From Cephalotrichum gorgonifer (taxonomy: Eukaryota > Ascomycota > Sordariomycetes > Microascales > Microascaceae), in NCBI GenBank assembly GCA_900312665.1, contig ONZQ02000009.1:604420-668419 (forward strand): DNA of 64,000 bases, written 5' to 3'. The first letter of the stretch is position 1. Every line of letters begins with the position of its first letter. Positions 57,836 to 64,000 of this stretch are shown piece after piece. The notes beneath the pieces were generated by a model. The model worked only from the letters and a program-made list of their open reading frames with translations. It made no database searches and was not told the DNA's origin. Both the position numbers and the translations under genes were made by a program.

Positions 57836-59951
57836 CTACTCATCGCCTCCACCAGCCGTGCCGCCCACTTCAGAAGCTTTCTTGGCGCTGCAGATGTCAT
57901 CCACCCTCAGGAGTAGACACGCGGCCTAGTCAATAGTTAGCTTTCAGTCATTTCGATACACAAGTTGGAATAGCGTGACAAATGAGGAATTGCTCAAAAT
58001 GCGGTCACAGTGAGGGAGGGCGGGGGTAAAATATAAAAAGCAAACATACCTCGATGGCAGTCTTGAGAGACTGCACCTTGATGGCCTCGGGCTCCCAGAT
58101 CTTGTACTCCTTCATGTCCACAATCGTCCCCTGCTCGCCGTCGATGCCCCACGAGTGGTGGCCCTCCGCGTGCTTTGCCCGCAGATCTGTTAGCACCCGC
58201 ACAGGGCTGCGCCCGGCGTTCTGGATCAGCGTCCGCGGGATGACCTCGAGCGCCTCCGCCACCGCCTTGTAAGGCCACTGCGCCACGCCCTCAATGCTCT
58301 TCGCCAGCTCCCTGAGCCGCACTGCAATAGCCATCTCCGTAGCCCCGCCTCCGGGAGACAGCCTCGGGTGGAACATGACGTTCCGCGCCACACCCATGGC
58401 GTCGTGGAGGTTACGCTCGATCTCGTTAAGCACGTCCTTCGAGGGTCCGCGGAGGAGGATGGTGCAGGCCTTGGGGTTCTTGCACTTAGTGATGAAGGAG
58501 AAGTACTCATCCCCGATCTTCTCAATCTCGAACAGGCCGCACTGGGTACCGACGTCGGACTCCTGGAGGTCCTCAACGCGGTTGACGATGGTGGCGCCCG
58601 TGGCGCGCGCGATACGGTTGTTGTCCGTCTTGCGGACACGGCGGAGGGCCGTGATGTTGGCCTTGATGAAGTAGTGTTGCGCGAGGTCTGTGATTTCGGG
58701 GTATGTGAGAAATGGCCTCACGAGGGGGCTGGGATGAGGGGATTGAAAGGGGGGGCTTAGTTGCGGGCTTACCGGATACACCCTTCTCCGTGATGACGAG
58801 ATCCGGCTTGACGGCTATAATTGCGTCGCACATGGCCTTGACCTGTTCCTCCTCGATCTGAAGGATGCGGTTCCAGTCCTCCTCCTTTGAGATCTCAATG
58901 TTGGTCTGCGACTCTCCCTTCTTGTACTCCAGGGGGCAATCCAGGAGCACAATCCTCGGGTTTTCTATCCGCCTCCTCATCTTGGGGTGCGTGATGTCCT
59001 TGTTGAGCATCACTCCGTCTAGTACCCTGCTGTCCTCGATCTCACCGCCGGGGACCTTCTCCACGCGAGCATATCGCTTAATGTCGACCTCCTTGTGGCC
59101 GCTGGTCTGGGACGCTACCGTCCTCACGGCGGTGAGGGCTAGGCTGCACATGAGCTTCGACCACCTCGAGACGAACTTGGTGCCGATCGACGCGTTGATG
59201 AGGCCGAACATCTCCCTATCATTGTCAATGTCGATGGGGAGGGAGATTTCCTCGACGATATCTAGGGCATCCTTCAGAGCCCTCTTGAAGGCCGATATGA
59301 TGATGACGGGGTGTATGTTGCGTTCGAGCTCGGGGACGGCCATCGCCAATATCTCTCCGGCTGTATAAACGTCAGTATTTCGTGTCCCCACCATCGACGT
59401 ATGTTACGGCCGCCGGGGTAGGTAGCGCGGGCATACCAAGAATTATGACCGTTGTTGTTCCATCTCCCACTTCCTCGTCCTGCGTCCGGCTAAGCTCGAT
59501 CATGCTCTTGGCCGCAGGATGCGAGACCTCAATCTCTCGGAGGATGGCGTGGCCGTCGTTAGTGAGAACGATGCCGCCCATGGGGTCGAGCAGCATCTTC
59601 AGCATGGCCTTGGGTCCGAGACACGAGCGGATGATATCGGCGACGCTGCAAGTGAAGCAGAGTTAGCCTAGATCCTAGATATGGAACCGCGGGGGGAAGG
59701 GGAGGGAAGGGAGGGAAAAAGGGGGGGGGTTCGCGCATACATCTTGGCAGCCGTGATGTTGGACATCTGCGCCTTGCGGCCGGTTTGCCTCTCATTCCCT
59801 CCGGCTCCAGTGTCTATGGGCTGCGTCAGTACATGGCCTTGAGCCTTTCTCAAGCTCCCTGAGCCAAGGTGGGGCGGTCGGCGGGGGGGGAAGCCCATGA
59901 GGGCCGCGAGAGCTGGGGAGACGTACTCATAACTACCACGGGGGCCTGCAT
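57836..59951 (-). CDS. CCT3: T-complex chaperonin subunit gamma (CCT3)
   Basis: Subunit of the cytosolic TRiC/CCT ring that folds actin, tubulin and other proteins using ATP. Six exons on the minus strand: 59951-59927, 59813-59741, 59645-59437, 59360-58773, 58687-58050, 57925-57836, giving 540 residues, the family length. It begins MQAPVVVMNTGAGGNERQTG. The ATP-binding motifs are present: DPMGGIVLTNDGHAILREI and EEVGDGTTTVIIL (GDGTT near residue 95). GGATEMAIAVRLRELAKSIE and KAVAEALEVIPRTLIQNAG are classic CCT equatorial segments, and the C terminus has LLLRVDDICSAKKAS before a Gly-rich tail ending GGGDE. The short first and last exons were placed by splice signals, phase and conservation. 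Confidence 0.95.
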
Positions 59952-62900
59952 GATGGGCGGTCCTAGCGGAGAAGTCGACTATTATGTATTCGGGTGCTAT
60001 TTGGGGAGAGGAGCTGTCGTTTGTTGAGCTGCGGGGCGACGATGTTCAATGCGTGGAGCTGGGGCAAGGCAACCGGAATCCTTGACCTTCCAAAAAATTC
60101 AGTGGACGAGGGGCACTAATGCCAAGACTTTCATGGAGCTTTGTCGGTAAATTATTAATCCGACCCCCTTAACTCCATATCCAGCCAATCGGCGCACTCT
60201 GCGCAGACCCACCTCGAACAGAATGTCGACGTCACGTCGTCCCATCGCGACTTCATCACAGTCCAGCTTATCAAGCTCTTTGCCGGGGATATATACGTCG
60301 ATGCCGCAGCAAGGAGAGAACCGTGGTATTCCACCATACGCGGCTTCCAATGACGCCCCAATATTCCCCGCCCCCCTCTTGGCTACAGACCCTATGCATT
60401 AAGCTCACACCTCGTTGGACGATCTACCTTCAACTCTCTACGTTGACGATAGATAAATAGGACGAAGCATTCCGGCCTTCTCCCCGCCAGCATTTTCCTA
60501 CGCTCACCTGTTTCCCAGTTTCCCCGAGGAGGAGCCTTCCATCGACCCTTGAGACGGGCGCGAGTGTTAGGGCGTCCTTCTAGTCCGAATTGCTGTTCAG
60601 CACGGAAGCACAGAGGACCGTGGGGGACGGAACAAAGAGCATGGTACATAATTGGTTGTGAATCGTCTCCGCACCTTTGATTCCATTGCTGCGTGGCGTC
60701 GAGTATTTCTCACATTGAGATAGCTCCGTAGAGCTCTGTCCAATCCCGGAGAGGGGCAGTATGTCGTCAACGACTCAATTGTCGCGTCTTTTCCTCCCGA
60801 ACGTGGAGAGAGAGCAACTCCCTTGAAAGATTTACCCCCTCCGCACGTCTTTCAAATCCACAGCCTAACCCGCACAAAATCCCCTCTGGTCTCGACCACA
60901 ATAGCCAGACAAGATACACAATGCAGTCTAAGCTCTTCTTCGCATGGGCTGATATTATCTCACCAACGCCGTTGCTCCGTTGCTTCTGCGGGGGTGCCTT
61001 GGTGGCCGAGTCGCAAGATATCGCCTTGGTCAACATATGCCGTTGGGAATACCGCCGTGGCGGAGTTTAATGGCGTTTGTTTGGAATACCCTGATTCCGG
61101 AATGGCCTACGTTCCCCAACCAAACATCCCATCGTGGGAAGACGAGCCGTCGCAAGCGACTACCATGCAAAGGAGGCGAATATCTGGTCCGCATCTGATG
61201 ATGTCCAGTGTGAACTCAGTCCTCCGTCGGGATCTTGCTTCCCAGCCAGTGGTAGCAGCCAGACGCAAAGAAGGGGCTCGACATGGGCTTAAAGATAGGG
61301 CTCTGGCGGCCAAACGAGCCGACGTGCGCGACATACGCTGCTGGGTAGAAGGCTGCCCTCCTTGCCAAAGGGCTAACGGCACCGAACGATTTTGCCTGTA
61401 GCTGTTAGCCAAATGTCGAGGATTCCGGTTCTCGGTGCACTGGTGACAAAGTTGGCCCCATGGCCACATCTCTTTACCATCACGGCTTCCCTCTGGCCTA
61501 GTGTTGGTCGGGCCTAGAGAAGGCGTCTGTTCGTCGAGATAACACCTACGTGTCAGCCGCCTTTCGGTTCATATGGTCTCTAGTTGCTGGTGATGGTTTT
61601 AATCCCTATTCCGTGCTCGCTTCGACCCGCAGACTTCTCTCCTATATCCTCGTGGAGGCGGCGTAACTTCGATGGCTCTTCCCCGTGGCCACGAAAAGCA
61701 CATACCTCCGGTATGTGCTCCTAGCGAACCTTGATACTATACGCTCCCACTACAGGGTAGACCCAGGCAATGGGATACCTCCAGTGCATGTCCTCACGCC
61801 TGGTGGAAGAGGCCTCAGGACAGTATGAGCCCGAACAAAAACCCAGGCTGCTGCCAGTGATGTGTGCAGGCATAAAGGTATGAAGGCATAAAAGTATAAA
61901 CGCATAAAAGTATAAACGCATAAAGGTATGAAGGCATAAAGGCAGAAAGGGGCATTATGGGGTAGTTGCCTTACCGAGCGAGCGGTGCGGGTGTGCCCAT
62001 AAACAATGGTAAGAAGATTGCCCTGCATTTCACCAGAGCCATGCTCATCCCTCATCCATGTAGCCCAGTCTGCTCGATACCTCCCTGCCTCAAGTATCGA
62101 ATGACTATGGGCCCACAGCGACGTGTTCGGAGCACACCCACGGACAGGAATGCCTACCCCACGCCCATAGCTCCAGCCAGCGACTCGTCACATATTTCCA
62201 TTCATTCTATCCACTCCTCCTGCCAACACATCCCAAAGCGGCCCGCCAATCAATCCCCAACAAGTTTCTACCAGACACTCGCAATCCTGTTCAAAACACA
62301 AGTGGGGAATCTCCGGCAGTTGGGCGGCGAGAGTGGGGCTTGCCGGCTCCGCTCTTACTCGTGTCTCCCCTCCCGGGTCCGCGAACCAATCCGGACACGC
62401 CGGCAGGGCGACTGCAGGGGCCCGCCGATGCCCCATCTCGAGCAAAAAATCCTGGAGCAAAACTCTACTGGCTCGACCAACCAGAAAATAGACAAGATGA
62501 AGAGCAAATTTTCCAACCTCTCTTGTTCGACCACGTCACGGGCGGCTTGTTCCTGGCTGGGTGGGTTTGTCATATCGCTTGTTTCATTTGCCAATTCTCA
62601 TCTGTCGCGCCTGGGGCCAAGGCAGCATTCCCACATTTGAGGAATCCTTTGCTTTTGCGGACCGGTGAGTGGCTAGCCAGATAATGGCCTTTCATGGTCC
62701 AGTTTCTTAAATTGACACGAGGTACAACGGGTAGACCGAGATGAGAGGGGTGTCAGGAATCATGGAGATAGAAGATTGGCCCTTCTTTGCCCCCCCTGCC
62801 CCTGTCCATGACCCAGGGAACTGCTTGTATGCCAATCCGTCCCTCCAGCATTCGATTGGCTCGGGGCTGGTTAACCAACTGCTTGGGGAACCCCTCGCGT

Positions 62901-64000
62901 ACGATTTCAAGTATGACGACTGTGGAGAACCGCACAAGGGATGCATGATTTCGCTCGGCATCGGGCATCGGGCACCCGGCATGAGAGCATGCTTGCACGA
63001 AGAAAAGTATTAACCTGTATGAGAAAAAGCACCTGGCGCAAACAAACACCCCTCCCATCTCCACAATTCCAAGACTTCCAGAAGCGTCCACAGGACCAGC
63101 GAGTGTAGGTGATACACCGGTCATATCAACAGATGCCTTTCATTCCATGGGAGCTCGGCACCGCTTCCACGCAAGCAAAAGCAAAACCTCCCCCTCCATG
63201 TGAAACAACTTCCCACCCAACCGGGAGCTGTCCCACAATTTTCTTCTCCACGTAAGAATACATGCGAGGATATGTAGTAACAAATTTTGTAAAAAAAAAA
63301 AAACTTCCGCTGTCCGGGTGTTTTGAGTTGCGGCCGTGGCAGTCCTGATTTGGTCACAACCCGGGCCAACCTTGCCAAGACACCCAGAGTGGCTTCGGCC
63401 CTGGCACAAGACAATATTACCTGCCTTTTCTTTTTTTGGGGGGGATGGTGCACTCCATACCGACTCCTTCACCGGGTAAGCAAGTGTCTTATTTTTTTCT
63501 TCTTCTTACTTCGCTTCGCTTCCGAGCAGCTTAGCTCTTGCGGAATGGGAGCGTTCTGATAGCAGCTAGAGGCGAACCGCAGACTAACTATGTACTTTTC
63601 AACGGCAGATCTCTCTAGCTACGAGTATCAGTAAGGTCAAAACAATGCCAGCTATACTCTTATATGGAAACCCCCCGCCCCTTTTTCCCGCCATTTGGCT
63701 TGCTTGAACAGCTGTGGGCATGCAAGTTACGAGTCCTTGTATTAAGGAGGTCTCAGTCCAGAGCAATCTAGCGAACCGGATAACTTGGGCCGGTAGGGAT
63801 ACATAGTATTTTGTGGATTTTACGCACGAGGAGCACCTTCTAGAAAAAGCCTCATGTCGTTATTAGGTACTCGAACCCGGACAGCAAGGGGTGGCACCAT
63901 TATTCCGTAAGCACCACGCATGTCTCGGCCCTCTTGGGAGCTCGCTCCTCGGCTGCCCCTCGCTGAAGCCATGAGCGATGCTGCGATTGGGGTGGGTCTT
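59952..64000. other. Right-end 4 kb, no gene recognised
   Basis: Upstream of CCT3 to the window edge. Many short open frames on both strands (for example 60823-61401, 61966-62640, 62753-63124, 63121-63472) show no family resemblance and no plausible exon chain. It holds a 16-bp minisatellite (61870-61949) and a poly(A) run at 63290-63303. It could be true spacer, decayed transposon DNA, or host unrecognised orphan genes. Confidence 0.5.
61870..61949 (+). repeat. 16-bp minisatellite, five copies
   Basis: Five head-to-tail units of 16 bp: GCATAAAGGTATGAAG, GCATAAAAGTATAAAC (twice), GCATAAAGGTATGAAG and a diverged GCATAAAGGCAGAAAG. Variants are arranged in the order A-B-B-A-C. No coding role is apparent. 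Confidence 0.85.

Noticed and set aside
63855..63900. TCGAACCC resembling the B box of a tRNA gene
   Set aside because: Read on the minus strand the T arm does not pair and no A box or acceptor stem is found.
59952..64000. Transposon or gene in the right-end open frames
   Set aside because: No transposase, reverse-transcriptase or terminal-repeat pattern could be recognised, and the frames are short and on both strands.

Overview
The window looks like nuclear DNA of a filamentous ascomycete (Pezizomycotina). Genes carry short GT-AG introns (mostly 50-110 nt) with CTAAC-like branch points just upstream of the acceptor. Products are eukaryotic and fungal, spacers are 0.3-4 kb, and three small, almost pure A+T islands resemble RIP-degraded DNA. 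I cannot place it in a class.

The main result is a mating-type locus of the MAT1-2 kind. From 21.6 to 37.8 kb the order is COQ4(-), COX13(+), APN2(+), MAT1-2-1(-), SLA2(-). This is the conserved COX13-APN2-MAT-SLA2 arrangement of many Pezizomycotina. The MAT gene has an HMG box, and its intron splits the serine codon where MAT HMG boxes are characteristically interrupted. I see no alpha-box gene, so on this window alone the strain is MAT1-2 only, as expected of a heterothallic species.

Left part (1-21.5 kb): the 5' end of an S1/P1 nuclease runs off the left edge. Then come aspartate-semialdehyde dehydrogenase (with a perfect TGACTCA element upstream), a disordered single-pass membrane protein, a small secreted or anchored protein, GPI2 (first step of GPI-anchor synthesis), a decayed LaeA-like methyltransferase, Mediator subunit MED31, a giant disordered protein of about 2,700 residues split over two exons, and a PDCD5-family protein.

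Right part (37.8-64 kb): allantoicase (purine nitrogen use), a cytochrome b561-type membrane protein, a 2,001-residue hybrid histidine kinase with PAS repeats and a degenerate extra receiver, a phosphoglycerate-mutase-type histidine phosphatase, a PRKRIP1/DUF1168 protein and chaperonin subunit CCT3. The last 4 kb hold no gene I can recognise.

Exon joins were made by hand from splice signals, reading phase and family conservation. All joined lengths are multiples of three. I found no tRNA, rRNA, CRISPR array or intact transposon, and no system that looks new in kind. The most interesting points are the mating locus, several microexons, the methyltransferase relic, and unusual architecture in the two giant proteins.
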